DNA from: Stenotrophomonas maltophilia
GTDB lineage: Bacteria; Pseudomonadota; Gammaproteobacteria; Xanthomonadales; Xanthomonadaceae
Length of the DNA stretch: 64,000 bases
Direction: 5' to 3'
Assembly: GCF_001676385.1 (NCBI RefSeq)
Contig: NZ_LYVJ01000011.1
Coordinates: forward strand, 124,001-188,000
Shown piece after piece: positions 47,204-57,575 of the stretch (its first letter is position 1; each line of letters starts with the position of its first letter). The position numbers were made by a program, and so were the translations under genes. The notes under the pieces are model-generated. The model had not been told where the DNA came from and searched no databases. It saw nothing but the letters and a program-made list of their open reading frames with translations.

Positions 47204-48541
47204 TCATTCGCTCAGCTTCCGGATCAGCTTGTCCCAGTCCTCACGGAGCTTGCCGTCGGTTTCCATCAGGGTCCGGATCTGGCGGCAGGCATGCAGCACC
47301 GTGGTGTGATCGCGACCGGCAAAGGCGTCGCCGATCTCGGGCAGGCTGTGCTCGGTCAGTTCCTTGGTCAGCGCCATGGCGACCTGACGGGGGCGGGCCA
47401 GCGAGCGGGTCCGACGCTTCGACAGCAGATCCTTGATCTGCAGGCCGTAGTAGTCGGCAACGGTTTTCTGGATGTTGGGAATGCTGATCGCCTGCTGCTG
47501 GGCGCGCAGCAGGTCGCGCAGGGTTTCCTGGGCGAATTCGGTGGTGATCGCGCGGCCGGTGAAATTGGCGCGGGCGGTCAGGGTATTGAGCGCGCCTTCA
47601 AGGTCGCGCACGTTGGAGCGCATCTTCTTGGCGATCAGGAACGCAACATCGTCGGGGATCTCGGCACCGCGTTCACGTGCCTTGGCCAGCACGATCGCGG
47701 CGCGGGTCTCGAAGTCCGGCGGTTCGATCGCGACCGACAGGCCCCAGGCGAGACGCGATTTCAGGCGGGCCTCCAGGCCCTCCACTTCGCGCGGATAGCG
47801 GTCACAGGTCAGGATGATCTGCTGCTTGCCATCGAACAACGCGTTGAAGGTGTGGAAGAACTCTTCCTGGGTACGGTCCTTGCCGGCGAAGAACTGGATG
47901 TCATCGATCAGCAACGCGTCGACCTGCTGGAACTGGCGCTTGAACTGATCCATGGTCTTTTCCTGCAGGGCCCGGATCATCGCGCTGAAGAACTGTTCCG
48001 AACGCAGGTACAGCACCTTCGCCCCCGGATTGGCCTGGCGCATTGCGTTGCCGGCGGCAAACATCAGGTGGGTCTTGCCCAGGCCGGTGCCTCCGTACAA
48101 CAGCAGCGGGTTGTGCGCACGATCGCCCGGCTTCTGCGCCGCCTGGAAGGCGGCGGCCAGGCCCAGCTGGTTGCTGCGGCCCTCGACGAAGTTGGCGAAG
48201 GTGTAATGGCTGTCCAGATTGCCGGCGAACGGCACCTGCGGTTCGCTGGGCACCTGCGCCGACGGTGCGGAAACCGGTGCGTTCTGCACTTCCACGGGGC
48301 GCGGGCGCGAGCCGATTTCAAGAAAAACGTCGCTGAAACCGGCGAAATGAGCCAGCAGTTCGCGGATCCGGGCCAGGTACAGCTCGCGCACCTGGTCGAC
48401 GATGAAGGCATTCGGTGCATACAGCACCAGGCTGTCAGCGCGCAGATCGGCCTGCAGCGGCTTCAACCAGGTATGAACGTCTTCCGGCGGGAACTCCGCC
48501 TCAAGTCGTTCGAGACTACGGGACCAAGCATCCATCAGCAA
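47204..48541 (-). CDS. dnaA: Chromosomal replication initiator protein DnaA
   Basis: A 445-residue initiator. Domain I starts [26 protein letters not shown]. The AAA+ domain has Walker [19 protein letters not shown] and Walker [25 protein letters not shown]. Domain IV ends with the DNA-binding signature [22 protein letters not shown]. It binds the 9-mers flanking the gene. The start at 48541 gives the usual short N-terminal helix. Confidence 0.97.
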   Translation of the reverse strand: MLMDAWSRSLERLEAEFPPEDVHTWLKPLQADLRADSLVLYAPNAFIVDQVRELYLARIRELLAHFAGFSDVFLEIGSRPRPVEVQNAPVSAPSAQVPSEPQVPFAGNLDSHYTFANFVEGRSNQLGLAAAFQAAQKPGDRAHNPLLLYGGTGLGKTHLMFAAGNAMRQANPGAKVLYLRSEQFFSAMIRALQEKTMDQFKRQFQQVDALLIDDIQFFAGKDRTQEEFFHTFNALFDGKQQIILTCDRYPREVEGLEARLKSRLAWGLSVAIEPPDFETRAAIVLAKARERGAEIPDDVAFLIAKKMRSNVRDLEGALNTLTARANFTGRAITTEFAQETLRDLLRAQQQAISIPNIQKTVADYYGLQIKDLLSKRRTRSLARPRQVAMALTKELTEHSLPEIGDAFAGRDHTTVLHACRQIRTLMETDGKLREDWDKLIRKLSE

Positions 48542-48790
48542 TAATCGTCCGGTGGCCGGGGCAGGGACGCGCCAAGGCGCCCGAACACAGGCCGGAAAAG
48601 GGGGAAATGGATGGCTCAGACTACCACCGAGCGTCCGCCTTCGGAATGCTTGTCCCCCACTTATTCACAAAAACATCCACAGCTATTGCACAGGCCGGTG
48701 AATTCGCGTAGCTACCAGCACTTGACGCAGGGCGGGGTACCTCTCTAGAATTTCCGGTTCTTTCCGTCCCATTCATACGAGAGGCCCCCA
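48542..48790. other. dnaA-rpmH divergent region with DnaA boxes and rpmH promoter
   Basis: This is where leading-strand gene direction switches. DnaA-box-like TTATTCACA (48661) and ACATCCACA (48673) could serve DnaA autoregulation or origin function. A sigma-70 promoter for rpmH, TTGACG (48722) and TAGAAT (48746) with an 18-bp spacer, is clear. Confidence 0.65.
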
Positions 48791-48931
48791 ATGGCCACCA
48801 AGCGCACCTACCAGCCCAGCAACCTCAAGCGCAAGCGCGACCACGGCTTCCGTGCCCGTATGAAGACCGCTGACGGCCGCAAGATCCTGTCGCGCCGCCG
48901 CGCCAAGGGCCGCAAAGTCCTGAGCGCCTGA
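48791..48931 (+). CDS. rpmH: 50S ribosomal protein L34
   Basis: A 46-residue basic protein, [20 protein letters not shown]... ending [11 protein letters not shown], a complete bacterial L34. It is preceded by a good promoter and followed 5 nt later by rnpA. Confidence 0.97.
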   Translation: MATKRTYQPSNLKRKRDHGFRARMKTADGRKILSRRRAKGRKVLSA

Positions 48932-48936
48932 TTGCC

Positions 48937-49431
48937 ATGCCGCACCTCGCGGCAGACGCAATCCCTTCGACAGTGAATACTGCAGACCCGCGCAAGCGAT
49001 TCCCTCGCTCTGCGCGGGTTCGCACGCGTGCCGAATACTCAACGGTCTTCAACGGCGCCCGCCGTGTGTCCGATCCGCTGATGACCCTGCACTGGCTGCC
49101 GGCTGACCGGCCGGCCAGGCTGGGTCTGGCGGTTTCCCGCAAGGTCGATCCGAGCGCCGTCGGGCGCAACCGGATCAAGCGCGTCCTGCGCGACACCCTG
49201 CGCCAGGCACGAACCGACATCCTGCCAGGCGACTTCGTCGTCGTGGCGCGCAGCGCTGCGCGTTCCGCCAGCAATGACGAGATCCGCCAGGCCTTCCTGC
49301 GCCTGCTGCGTCGCCTGCGTGCATTGCCCGCGCCGGGCGCGGACGGCACAATGCCGCCGCCTGATGGCATCGCAACTCCTTCTTTGACCGAGCCGGCATC
49401 GCGTCCCGGCCCCGCCGAGCCTGTCCGCTGA
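48937..49431 (+). CDS. rnpA: Ribonuclease P protein component
   Basis: A 164-residue basic protein. [23 protein letters not shown] begins the RNase P fold, [31 protein letters not shown] carries the RNR RNA-binding signature, and [12 protein letters not shown] continues the core. The C terminus has about 40 extra residues rich in Pro and Ala. The ATG at 48937 has no clear Shine-Dalgarno; a GTG at 48973 giving [10 protein letters not shown] is a serious alternative. The stop overlaps the yidC start by one base. Confidence 0.93.
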   Translation: MPHLAADAIPSTVNTADPRKRFPRSARVRTRAEYSTVFNGARRVSDPLMTLHWLPADRPARLGLAVSRKVDPSAVGRNRIKRVLRDTLRQARTDILPGDFVVVARSAARSASNDEIRQAFLRLLRRLRALPAPGADGTMPPPDGIATPSLTEPASRPGPAEPVR

Positions 49432-51146
49432 TGAACCAGACCCGCGTATTCCTCATTTTTGCCTGGCTGATGGTGGCCGTGCTGCTGTGGATGGAGTGGA
49501 GCCGTGAAAAGGCTGCTCCGACCCCGGCCCCGACGACCACGTCGGCCCCGGCCGCCGCGCAGAGCGTTCCGGGCGCGACCCCGGGCGCCATCCCCAGCGC
49601 GCAGGTTCCGGGTGCTCCCGGCCAGGCCACCGTGCAGGCCCAGGCCAGTGCCACCCCGGCCAGCCAGCGCGTGACCGTCACCACCGACGTGCTGCGCCTG
49701 GTGCTCGATGGCGGCCGCGTGCTCGATGCCGAGCTGCTGCAGTTCCCGCAGACCAAGGACGAAGGCAGCCCGCCGGTACGGCTGCTGACCGAAGACCCCG
49801 CGCATCCGTACAGCGCGATCAGTGGCTGGGCCAGCGAAGACAAGAACACCCCGGTTCCCGGCGCTGACGGCTTCAAGCTGGTCGGCGACACCAAGGACTT
49901 CGTGCTGGCCAAGGGCCAGAACGAACTGCAGATCCCGTTCGTGTGGACCGCCGACAACGGCGTGACCATCAAGCGCACCCTGACCGTCTCGCGCAACGAG
50001 TACGCCGTGCGCTTCAAGGACGAGGTCAGCAACGCCGGCACCGCGCCGTGGAATGGCTACGTCTACCGCACCCTGGACCGCACCCCGACCATCCTGTCGC
50101 GGAGCATGACCAACCCGGATTCCTTCAGCTTCAACGGTGCCACCTGGTACGACAACGACAAGAAGTACCAGCGCCGCGCGTTCAAGGACTACCTGGAAGA
50201 CGGCACGCTGAACCAGAACATCACCGGCGGCTGGCTGGCGATGCTGCAGCACCACTTCTTCACCGCCTGGATCCCGCAGAAGGACCAGACCGCGCACTAC
50301 GTGCTGTCGCAGGTGGCCGGTCGTGACCTGATCGAAGCGCGTGGCCCGGCCTTCACCGTGGCCCCGGGCCAGTCCACCAGCACCGAAGCCCGCCTGTGGG
50401 TCGGCCCGAAGCTGGTCAACCAGATCGCCAAGGAAGACGTGCCGGGCCTGGACCGCGTGGTCGACTACAGCCGTTTCTCGATGATGGCGGTGATCGGCCA
50501 GGGCCTGTTCTGGGTACTCAACCAGGTGCACAAGCTGGTCGGCAACTGGGGCTGGGCGATCGTCGGCCTGGTGGTGCTGCTGAAGCTGGTGCTGTACCCG
50601 CTGTCGGCGACCCAGTACAAGAGCGGTGCCAAGATGCGGCGTTTCCAGCCGCGTATCCAGCAGTTGAAGGAACGCTACGGCGATGACCGCCAGAAGTTCC
50701 AGACCGCGATGATGGAGCTGTACAAGAAGGAAAAGATCAATCCGATGGGCGGCTGCCTGCCGATCCTCATCCAGATGCCGATCTTCTTCGCGCTGTACTG
50801 GGTGCTGGTGGAATCGGTCGAACTGCGCCAGGCGCCCTGGTTCGGCTGGATCCAGGACCTGACCGCCCGCGACCCGTACTTCATCCTGCCGGTGATCAAC
50901 GTGGCGGTGATGTGGTTCACCCAGAAGCTGACCCCGGCACCGGGCATGGACCCGATGCAGCAGAAGATGATGCAGTTCATGCCGCTGGTGTTCGGCGTCA
51001 TGATGGCCTTCATGCCGTCCGGCCTGGTGCTGTACTGGGTGGTCAACGGCGGCCTGGGCCTGCTGCAGCAGTGGTGGATGACCAAGCGCCATGGCGGCGA
51101 TCCGGTCCCGGCCACCGCCGCACCGGCTCCGGTCAAGAAGAAGTAA
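49431..51146 (+). CDS. yidC: Membrane protein insertase YidC
   Basis: A 571-residue Oxa1-family insertase. An N-terminal membrane anchor ([19 protein letters not shown]) and a Pro/Ala-rich linker precede the large periplasmic beta-domain, followed by the C-terminal five-helix core ([104 protein letters not shown]). It overlaps rnpA by one base in the conserved rpmH-rnpA-yidC-mnmE order; the small yidD gene often found here is absent. Confidence 0.97.
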   Translation: MNQTRVFLIFAWLMVAVLLWMEWSREKAAPTPAPTTTSAPAAAQSVPGATPGAIPSAQVPGAPGQATVQAQASATPASQRVTVTTDVLRLVLDGGRVLDAELLQFPQTKDEGSPPVRLLTEDPAHPYSAISGWASEDKNTPVPGADGFKLVGDTKDFVLAKGQNELQIPFVWTADNGVTIKRTLTVSRNEYAVRFKDEVSNAGTAPWNGYVYRTLDRTPTILSRSMTNPDSFSFNGATWYDNDKKYQRRAFKDYLEDGTLNQNITGGWLAMLQHHFFTAWIPQKDQTAHYVLSQVAGRDLIEARGPAFTVAPGQSTSTEARLWVGPKLVNQIAKEDVPGLDRVVDYSRFSMMAVIGQGLFWVLNQVHKLVGNWGWAIVGLVVLLKLVLYPLSATQYKSGAKMRRFQPRIQQLKERYGDDRQKFQTAMMELYKKEKINPMGGCLPILIQMPIFFALYWVLVESVELRQAPWFGWIQDLTARDPYFILPVINVAVMWFTQKLTPAPGMDPMQQKMMQFMPLVFGVMMAFMPSGLVLYWVVNGGLGLLQQWWMTKRHGGDPVPATAAPAPVKKK

Positions 51147-51170
51147 TCCCGACCGCAGGTCACCTGCTTT

Positions 51171-51227
51171 GTAGAGTCGACTGTTAGTCGACTGGCGGAC
51201 GAGCAGTCGACCAACAGTCGACTCTAC
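51171..51227. repeat. SMAG-type repeat, GTCGACT variant
   Basis: GTAGAGTCGACTGTTAGTCGAC and its facing hairpin ending GTCGACTCTACC. The arms differ from the GCCGAGC subtype but the GTAG/CTAC ends are kept. Confidence 0.75.
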
Positions 51228-51245
51228 CGCCCCGATCGACGCGAG

Positions 51246-51271
51246 AAGCCCGCCGCAAGGCGGGCTTTTCA
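51246..51271 (+). terminator. Rho-independent terminator after yidC
   Basis: AAGCCCGCC-GCAA-GGCGGGCTTTTC, a strong stem with a short T tail. Confidence 0.8.
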
Positions 51272-51323
51272 CATGCGGCGTTAGAATCGCCGGCACATCG
51301 TCCCTCCCACCTTCGAGTCCGCC

Positions 51324-53996
51324 ATGCCGCGTGCGTCGTCGTTCCGCCTGTTCCTGCCCTCGCTGCTGTTGACCCTGGTCGTTGCCGGCTGTGGCGACCA
51401 GGACGCGAAGGCACCGGCGACCGCCGTCATCCCGCCGAGCGCGCAGGCCGCGGCCGCCGCCGATCCGGCCGCGGCGCCGTTGCTGGCGGCACTGCAGAAG
51501 CAGCTCGACGGCTACCGGCGGATCATCGTGCTGCTGGCCGATGAGGAACAGCAGTCGGCGGCCGACCGCGCCACCTCCACGCGCATCGGCCAGCAGCTGT
51601 TCCATGACAGCCTGGAACAGCGCACGGCCATCGCCGCGCAGTTCGATGAGCTGCTGCGCGGGTCCGCACCGCAGCGCTTCGCCACGCTGGGCACCGTACT
51701 GGACTACATCGAATCGGCGCCGGAGCTGTTCGACGCCGACCGCCTGGCCTTCCGCGAAGTGCTGCGTGATCTGCATGAGCGCATCGGCACCGACTCCTCG
51801 CTGCCGGCGGTGAAACTGCACCAGCGCATCGGCGAGGACCTGGAAGCGCTCGACGAGATCGAACGCAACTACAACCAGGAACTGACCCGCATCTTCAGCC
51901 GCTTCGAGCGCACCCGTGCCATCGCGCTGAAGCGCGAGAAGTGGGACGACTACATCGCCCATCTGCACAAGGACCACAGCCGCGAAGCGATCCTGCGCGA
52001 CTACGGGGTGATCGAGCCCTACCCGATGTCGATGAAGGACAGCGACCGTGAGATCTTCGGCCGCGACCTGCCGCCCAGGACCGTGGTGCTGACCTTCGAC
52101 GATGGCCCGCACAAGGCCTACACCGATGAAGTGGTGGCCATCCTCAAGCGCTACGACGTGCCGGGCGTGTTCTTCGAGGTCGGCCGCAACCTCGGCAAGG
52201 TCGAGCCCGACGGCAAGGTCAGCCTGGGCCCGATGGCGAAGATCAGCCGCAACCTGATGGAAGAGGGGTATGCGGTCGGCAACCACAGCCTGACCCACGC
52301 CCAGCTGTCGCGCACCACCGGTGACGCGCTGCGCCAGCAGGTACTGGACACCGACACCCTGCTGAAGGACGTCGACAGCAAGCGCGCGCCGCTGTTCCGT
52401 TTTCCGTATGGTGCGCGCAACGCGGAAGGCCTGCAGCTGCTCAACGAGGCCGGCTTGAAGTCGATCATGTGGAACATCGACTCGATGGACTGGGCCGATC
52501 CGGTGCCGGAGTCGATCGTGCAGCGCGTGCTCGACCAGGTGAACAAGGAACAGCGAGGCATCATCCTGTTCCATGACATCCACGACCGCGCGGTGAAGGC
52601 ACTGCCGCAGATCCTCGACCGGCTGATTGCCGATGGCTACCAGTTCGCCGGTTGGAATGGCCGTGATTTCACCGTCGCCCGCGCACGCAGGGGCGACACC
52701 GGCGCCGCCACCGTTACCACCGGCTATGAGAAGTCCTGGGCGATCGTGGTCGGCATCGACGACTATGCCAAGTGGCCGAAGCTGGAGTACGCCAGCCGCG
52801 ACGCGCAGGCGGTGGCTGACACGCTGACCGGGCAGTTCGGGTTCCCGTCCTCGCAGGTGATCGTGCTGAAGAACGAGCAGGCCACGCGCAACAATATCCT
52901 GGCCGCCTTTCACGATCGCCTGGCCGATGACCGCACCGGAAAGAACGATCGCGTGTTCGTCTTCTTCGCCGGCCACGGTGCCACCCGCCAGCTCGCCTCC
53001 GGGCGTGACCTCGGCTACATCATCCCGGCCGATTCGGACCCGAAGGAATTCGCCACCGATGCCATTGCGATGACCGACATCCAGAACATCGCCGAGAGCC
53101 TGCAGGCCAAGCACGTGATGTTCGTGATGGATGCCTGCTACAGCGGCCTCGGCCTGACCCGCGGTGGTCCGTCCTCCTCGTCATTCCTGCGCGAGAACGC
53201 GCGTCGCAGCGCGCGGCAGATGCTGACCGCCGGCGGTGCCGACCAGCAGGTGGCCGATGCCGGCCCGAACGGCCATTCGGTGTTCACCTGGGTGCTGCTG
53301 CAGGCGTTGGCCGGGAAGGGAGACCTCAACGGCGATGGCCTGATCACCGGTACCGAACTGGCGGCCTACGTGGCGCCAGCGGTATCGGCGGTCTCGCAGC
53401 AGACGCCGGCCTTCGGCAGCCTGCCCGGCTCGCAGGGGGGCGAGTTCGTGTTCCAGGTGCCGGACAGCCAGGAATTCCTCAACGCGGGCACGCGCCAGTT
53501 GACCGCCGATGCGATCGCGCTGAACAACAAGGTGGATGCGGCCAGCGAGGCCAAGGGCAGCCAGGCGCCGGTGACCGTGGCCGACCTGCAGGGCGGCAAG
53601 GCCAGGCTGGTGGTGCCCAGCGCCGGCCCGGCGTCCGACCGCCAGCGCGCGCAGCAGGCCAACGACCGTGGCCTGCAGCTCTACCGCGAAAAGCGGTACG
53701 ACGAAGCCGTGGCGCAGTTCACCGAGGCACTCAAGCTGCGCCCGGACTTCGCCCAGGCCGCCAACAATCTCGGTTTCGTCTACTACCGCCAGCAGCACTA
53801 CGCCGAAGCGGCGCGGTGGCTGGAGAACACCCTGAAGATCGACCCGTCGCGCGCGGTGGCCCATCTGAACCTCGGCGATGCGTACTTCAACGCAGGCGAC
53901 AAGGCCAAGGCCAGGCAGGCCTACACCACCTACCTGGCGCTGCAGCCGCAGGGCAGCGGTGCGGCCCAGGCGCGCGCGCAGCTGGAGAAGCTCTGA
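51324..53996 (+). CDS. Lipoprotein fusing NodB deacetylase, metacaspase-like C14 and TPR domains
   Basis: An 890-residue envelope protein. The signal ends with a lipobox-like VVAGC (Cys22). Residues 50-230 are helical. The NodB polysaccharide deacetylase (about 250-450) is complete: TFDDGP (Asp259, Asp260), NHSLTH (His321, His325), RFPYGARN and ILFHDIHD. A caspase-fold C14 peptidase follows (about 470-690; YEKSWAIVVGIDDYAKWPKLEYASRDAQAV) with the dyad His551 in FFAGHG and Cys605 in MDACYSG. TPR units close the C terminus (about 765-890; ANDRGLQLYREKRYDEAVAQFTEALKLRP). All catalytic residues of both enzymes are intact. A TAGAAT -10-like box is at 51282. It lies between yidC and mnmE, interrupting their usual adjacency. 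Confidence 0.9.
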   Translation: MPRASSFRLFLPSLLLTLVVAGCGDQDAKAPATAVIPPSAQAAAAADPAAAPLLAALQKQLDGYRRIIVLLADEEQQSAADRATSTRIGQQLFHDSLEQRTAIAAQFDELLRGSAPQRFATLGTVLDYIESAPELFDADRLAFREVLRDLHERIGTDSSLPAVKLHQRIGEDLEALDEIERNYNQELTRIFSRFERTRAIALKREKWDDYIAHLHKDHSREAILRDYGVIEPYPMSMKDSDREIFGRDLPPRTVVLTFDDGPHKAYTDEVVAILKRYDVPGVFFEVGRNLGKVEPDGKVSLGPMAKISRNLMEEGYAVGNHSLTHAQLSRTTGDALRQQVLDTDTLLKDVDSKRAPLFRFPYGARNAEGLQLLNEAGLKSIMWNIDSMDWADPVPESIVQRVLDQVNKEQRGIILFHDIHDRAVKALPQILDRLIADGYQFAGWNGRDFTVARARRGDTGAATVTTGYEKSWAIVVGIDDYAKWPKLEYASRDAQAVADTLTGQFGFPSSQVIVLKNEQATRNNILAAFHDRLADDRTGKNDRVFVFFAGHGATRQLASGRDLGYIIPADSDPKEFATDAIAMTDIQNIAESLQAKHVMFVMDACYSGLGLTRGGPSSSSFLRENARRSARQMLTAGGADQQVADAGPNGHSVFTWVLLQALAGKGDLNGDGLITGTELAAYVAPAVSAVSQQTPAFGSLPGSQGGEFVFQVPDSQEFLNAGTRQLTADAIALNNKVDAASEAKGSQAPVTVADLQGGKARLVVPSAGPASDRQRAQQANDRGLQLYREKRYDEAVAQFTEALKLRPDFAQAANNLGFVYYRQQHYAEAARWLENTLKIDPSRAVAHLNLGDAYFNAGDKAKARQAYTTYLALQPQGSGAAQARAQLEKL

Positions 53997-53999
53997 GTG

Positions 54000-55349
54000 A
54001 TGAACGGCACGACCCGAACCGACACCATCGTGGCCATCGCCAGCGCCCCCGGCGCCGGCGGTGTCGGCCTGCTGCGCCTGTCCGGCCCGCGTGCAGCGGT
54101 GATCGCCAACGCGCTGGGCGCGCCCACGCTGCGCCCGCGCCACGCGCACTATGCGCGCCTGCGCGGTGCCGACGGCGAGGTCATCGATGATGGCATCGTG
54201 CTGTGGTTCCCGGCGCCGAACAGCTTCACCGGCGAAGAAGTGGTGGAGCTGCAGGGCCACGGCAGCCCGGTGCTGTTGCAGCAGCTGGTCGCGCGCTGCA
54301 TTGCGCTCGGTGCGCGCCAGGCCCGGCCGGGCGAGTTCAGCGAACGGGCGTTCCTCAACGGCAAGCTCGACCTGGCCCAGGCCGAGGCCATCGCCGACCT
54401 GATCGCCGCCGGCGACAACCGCGCTGCGCGTGCTGCGCGCCGTTCGCTGGATGGCGTGTTCTCGCGCCGCATCGAGGCTGTGGTCGAGCAGCTGGTGTTG
54501 CTGCGCATCCACGTGGAAGCGGCCATCGACTTTGCCGACGAACCGCTGGATACGCTCGGTGGGGCACAGGTGCGGCACGGGTTGGAACAGGCCCGCGGCG
54601 ACCTGGCCCTGCTGCGTCGTGATGCCGAGCGCGGCCGCCGCCTGCGCGATGGCCTGCACGCAGTGCTGATCGGGCCGCCGAATGCGGGCAAGAGCTCGCT
54701 GCTCAACGCGCTGGCCGGCAGCGAACGCGCCATCGTCACCGACATTGCCGGCACCACCCGCGACACGCTGCGCGAAACCATCCGCCTCGACGGCCTGGAG
54801 CTGACCCTGGTCGACACCGCCGGCCTGCGTGAAGGCGGTGACGCCATTGAACGCGAGGGCATGCGTCGCGCCCGCGCCGAGATCGAGCGTACCGACCTGG
54901 CACTGATCGTGCTGGACGCGCGTGATCCGGGGACTGGCGAAGCGGCGCTGGGCGAAGCGGTGGTCGCCGTGCCGCACAAGGTCTACATCCACAACAAGTC
55001 GGATCTGTTGGCAGCGCTGCCGTCGCTGGACGATCCGGACCGGATACTCGTTTCGGCCGCCACCGGTGCCGGGCTCGAAGACCTGCACGCGCGCCTGCGC
55101 TCGATCGCTTCGGCCGGGGCCGGCGAGCAGGTGGAGGGCGAATTCTCCGCGCGCACCCGCCATGTCGATGCAATCGAACGCGCGCAGGAACATGCGCAGC
55201 GCGCCGATGGCGAACTGGCGCATGAGCACCTGGAACTGGCCGCCGAGGAACTGCGGCTGGCCCATGACGCACTGGGCGAGATCACCGGGCAGATGAGTGC
55301 GGATGATCTGCTGGGAAGGATCTTCTCGAGCTTCTGCATCGGCAAGTAA
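54000..55349 (+). CDS. mnmE: tRNA modification GTPase MnmE
   Basis: A 449-residue GTPase that with MnmG makes 5-carboxymethylaminomethyluridine at tRNA wobble positions. The N-terminal [23 protein letters not shown] binds the folate derivative. G motifs are [32 protein letters not shown] and NKSD. It ends [15 protein letters not shown], the conserved C terminus with its catalytic Cys. The ATG at 54000 is 3 nt after the previous stop; a GTG one codon earlier is also possible. Confidence 0.96.
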   Translation: MNGTTRTDTIVAIASAPGAGGVGLLRLSGPRAAVIANALGAPTLRPRHAHYARLRGADGEVIDDGIVLWFPAPNSFTGEEVVELQGHGSPVLLQQLVARCIALGARQARPGEFSERAFLNGKLDLAQAEAIADLIAAGDNRAARAARRSLDGVFSRRIEAVVEQLVLLRIHVEAAIDFADEPLDTLGGAQVRHGLEQARGDLALLRRDAERGRRLRDGLHAVLIGPPNAGKSSLLNALAGSERAIVTDIAGTTRDTLRETIRLDGLELTLVDTAGLREGGDAIEREGMRRARAEIERTDLALIVLDARDPGTGEAALGEAVVAVPHKVYIHNKSDLLAALPSLDDPDRILVSAATGAGLEDLHARLRSIASAGAGEQVEGEFSARTRHVDAIERAQEHAQRADGELAHEHLELAAEELRLAHDALGEITGQMSADDLLGRIFSSFCIGK

Positions 55350-55350
55350 C

Positions 55351-55381
55351 TGCAGAGCCGAGCATGGGCTCGGCTCTACAG
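55351..55381. repeat. Single SMAG-type hairpin
   Basis: GCAGAGCCGAGCATGGGCTCGGCTCTAC directly after mnmE. Confidence 0.7.
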
Positions 55382-55454
55382 GTGCAGGCTTCCCCCACCT
55401 GTCACATTGCCGCCGCATACTGACGCCTATCACATACCGCTTGAGGACGTCGCA

Positions 55455-56570
55455 GTGAAGTCGTGGGGTTGTGCGTTGCTGTTGTCGCTGGCAGTGGCAC
55501 CATCGGTGGCCATGAGTGCTGAATCCTCCCCTTCGACCGCGCCCAAGGTGTCGGTCTACGGCCACCGCGGCGCAAGCGCGCTGCTGCCCGAGCACACCCT
55601 GGCGGCCTACGCACAGGCCATCGCCGATGGCGCCGACTACATCGAGCCGGACCTGGTGATGACCCGGGACGGGGTGATGGTGGCCCGCCACGAGAACGAG
55701 ATCAGTGGCACCACCGACGTCGCCTCGCATCCGGAGTTCGCCAGCCGCCGCACCAGCAAGGTCATCGACGGGCAGAGGGTCGAAGGCTGGTTCACCGAAG
55801 ACTTCACCCTGGCCGAGCTGAAGACGCTGTACACGCGCGAGCGCCTGCCGGAGCTGCGCAGCACCGCCTACGACGGCCAGTTCCGCATCGCCAGCCTGGA
55901 CGAGATCCTGGCCTTCCTGGTGCAGCAGGCCGGCCGTGCCAACCGCGGCATTGGCCTGGTGCCGGAGATCAAGCACCCCACCTACTTCCAGTCCATCGGC
56001 CTGCCGATGGAAGACAAGCTGCTGGCCGCGCTGCGTGGCAATGCCTATACCAACGTCGGCCCGGTCACCATCCAGTCGTTCGAGACCGCCAACCTGCGCT
56101 ACCTGCGCGGAAAGATCGGCCGTGGCAGCAACATCCGCCTGCTGCAGCTGCTGTGGAAGGGCGATGCCCGGCCGGCCGATATCGCCAAGGCCGGCGGCAC
56201 GCTGACCTACGCGCAGATGATGACGCCGGCCGGGCTGAAGGACATCGCCAGCTACGCCGACAGCATTGGTCCTGAGCTGCGCTCGATCATTCCGCTCGAC
56301 GCCCAGGGAGTACTGGGTACGCCCACCTCGCTGGTGCGCGACGCGCACGCGGCGGGGCTGATGGTGATTCCGTACACCTTCCGCCCGGAGAACCACTTCC
56401 AGCCCAGCAACCTGCGCAGGGGGAGCGACAGCGCCCGCAATGCAGAGGGGTCCGTCGCCGAGATGCGCGCCTACCTGGCGACTGGCATCGATGCCTTCTT
56501 CACCGACGACCCGGCGCTGGGCCGGCAGGCGGTGGACGGGACGGGCGCGGCGGGGAACGCGGCGGACTGA
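55455..56570 (+). CDS. Glycerophosphodiester phosphodiesterase, periplasmic GlpQ-type
   Basis: A 371-residue exported enzyme that releases glycerol-3-phosphate from glycerophosphodiesters. A signal peptide (about 1-22; LLSLAVAPSVAMSAES) is followed by YGHRGASALLPEHTLAAY (His37), YIEPDLVMTRDGVMVARHE (Glu64, Asp66, His79) and the longer GlpQ-type insertions. I choose the GTG at 55455 because TTGAGGA lies 8 nt upstream and it yields a proper signal peptide; the frame extends 16 codons further without one. Confidence 0.92.
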   Translation: MKSWGCALLLSLAVAPSVAMSAESSPSTAPKVSVYGHRGASALLPEHTLAAYAQAIADGADYIEPDLVMTRDGVMVARHENEISGTTDVASHPEFASRRTSKVIDGQRVEGWFTEDFTLAELKTLYTRERLPELRSTAYDGQFRIASLDEILAFLVQQAGRANRGIGLVPEIKHPTYFQSIGLPMEDKLLAALRGNAYTNVGPVTIQSFETANLRYLRGKIGRGSNIRLLQLLWKGDARPADIAKAGGTLTYAQMMTPAGLKDIASYADSIGPELRSIIPLDAQGVLGTPTSLVRDAHAAGLMVIPYTFRPENHFQPSNLRRGSDSARNAEGSVAEMRAYLATGIDAFFTDDPALGRQAVDGTGAAGNAAD

Positions 56571-56579
56571 CGCGCTCTG

Positions 56580-56636
56580 GTAGACGCCAACCTTGGTTGG
56601 CACACGGCAGGAGTGCCGACCAAGATCGGCCCCTAC
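56580..56636. repeat. SMAG-like repeat, GCCAACC variant
   Basis: GTAGACGCCAACCTTGGTTGGCAC with a facing GTGCCGACCAAGATCGGCCCCTACC. A related single copy is at 58828. Confidence 0.65.
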
Positions 56637-56660
56637 CGGGTCATGAAGATGCCAGGCGGC

Positions 56661-56688
56661 GTCGGAGCCCCTACAGGGATCCGACCCC
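56661..56688. repeat. GTCGGAGCCCC inverted repeat
   Basis: GTCGGAGCCCCTACAGGGATCCGACCCC, a member of the second dispersed family (see 35391, 58790, 58863). Confidence 0.6.
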
Positions 56689-56698
56689 GGTCACCGCT

Positions 56699-57469
56699 TC
56701 AACCGCGCGGTTCGTCCGGCCGCCGGAAGGGAATCACCACGTAGTCCTGCCCCTCGCGCGGCTGCCACAGCACCGGTACGCGCTGCGGTGACGGCGGTTC
56801 CAGCTCGTCATCGGCCAACGGTTCGACCGGGTCTTCTTCATCTTCCCAGCTGTAGCGCGGGCGTGGCGGCAGTGGATCGGCGCTGCGGAACAGCAGCGCG
56901 GCGATGATGCCGGCGAAGGCGCCGCCCATGTGCGACTGCCAGGACACGCCATCAGCGTGCGGCAGGATGGTCATCAGCATGCCACCGTAGAACAGCATGC
57001 CGATCAGGCCGGTGGCGATCGCCGCACGGTCACGGCGCAGCAGGCCGAGGCTGGCCAGCAGGAACATGAGGCCGTGGGTCACGCCGCTGGCGCCCAGATG
57101 CACGCTGCCCGGGTTGCCCAGCATCCATGCCCCGATGCCCGAGCCCAACCAGAGCAGGGGCAGTGCACGCACGGTAGCCTTCGGGTACACGCTGCCGGCC
57201 AGGGTGCCGAGGATCAGGATCGCGATGCTGTTGGCGGCGATGTGCTCGATCGAGGCATGCAGCAATGGGCCACCGAGCAGGCCAAGCAGGCCGCTGGCCT
57301 CCAGCGGTGCCACCGCCCACGGCCGCCAGTCGAACGTGCCCTGCAGTGCGAACACGACGACCAGCACCAGCACGGCGGCCAGGCTCGTATTGAACGCCCG
57401 CAGGATGCGCATGCGGTCGTTGCGGGGGGCCGGCACATCGCCAGCGGGCAGGGGCGCGTTGTTGTCCAT
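56699..57469 (-). CDS. Rhomboid-family intramembrane serine protease
   Basis: A 256-residue protein with about six transmembrane helices. The catalytic Ser128 is in HLGASGVTHG and the catalytic His180 in SWQSHMGGAFAG; the first part of the fold shows HASIEHIAANSIAILILG. The C-terminal 60 residues are a hydrophilic, Pro/Glu-rich cytoplasmic tail (YSWEDEEDPVEPLADDELEPP...). It cleaves single-pass membrane proteins; the substrate is unknown. Confidence 0.9.
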   Translation of the reverse strand: MDNNAPLPAGDVPAPRNDRMRILRAFNTSLAAVLVLVVVFALQGTFDWRPWAVAPLEASGLLGLLGGPLLHASIEHIAANSIAILILGTLAGSVYPKATVRALPLLWLGSGIGAWMLGNPGSVHLGASGVTHGLMFLLASLGLLRRDRAAIATGLIGMLFYGGMLMTILPHADGVSWQSHMGGAFAGIIAALLFRSADPLPPRPRYSWEDEEDPVEPLADDELEPPSPQRVPVLWQPREGQDYVVIPFRRPDEPRG

Positions 57470-57575
57470 GCTTCAGCAATGGCGGTGACCGGCGCGAAAC
57501 CAAGGCCACCGCCGCGGGAGAGTACGGCCGGCCGGCGGGACAATCCCGCCGGCCGCACCGGGCAGCGGTCCAGGC

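Noticed and set aside
48825..53114. A 1429-codon open frame on the minus strand opposite rpmH-rnpA-yidC and the deacetylase/caspase gene
   Set aside because: It is antisense to several certain genes, with a composition rich in Arg, His, Gln and Gly typical of the complement of GC-rich coding sequence, and has no recognisable motif.
53181..56603. A 1140-codon open frame opposite mnmE and the glycerophosphodiesterase gene
   Set aside because: Shadow of confidently identified genes on the + strand.
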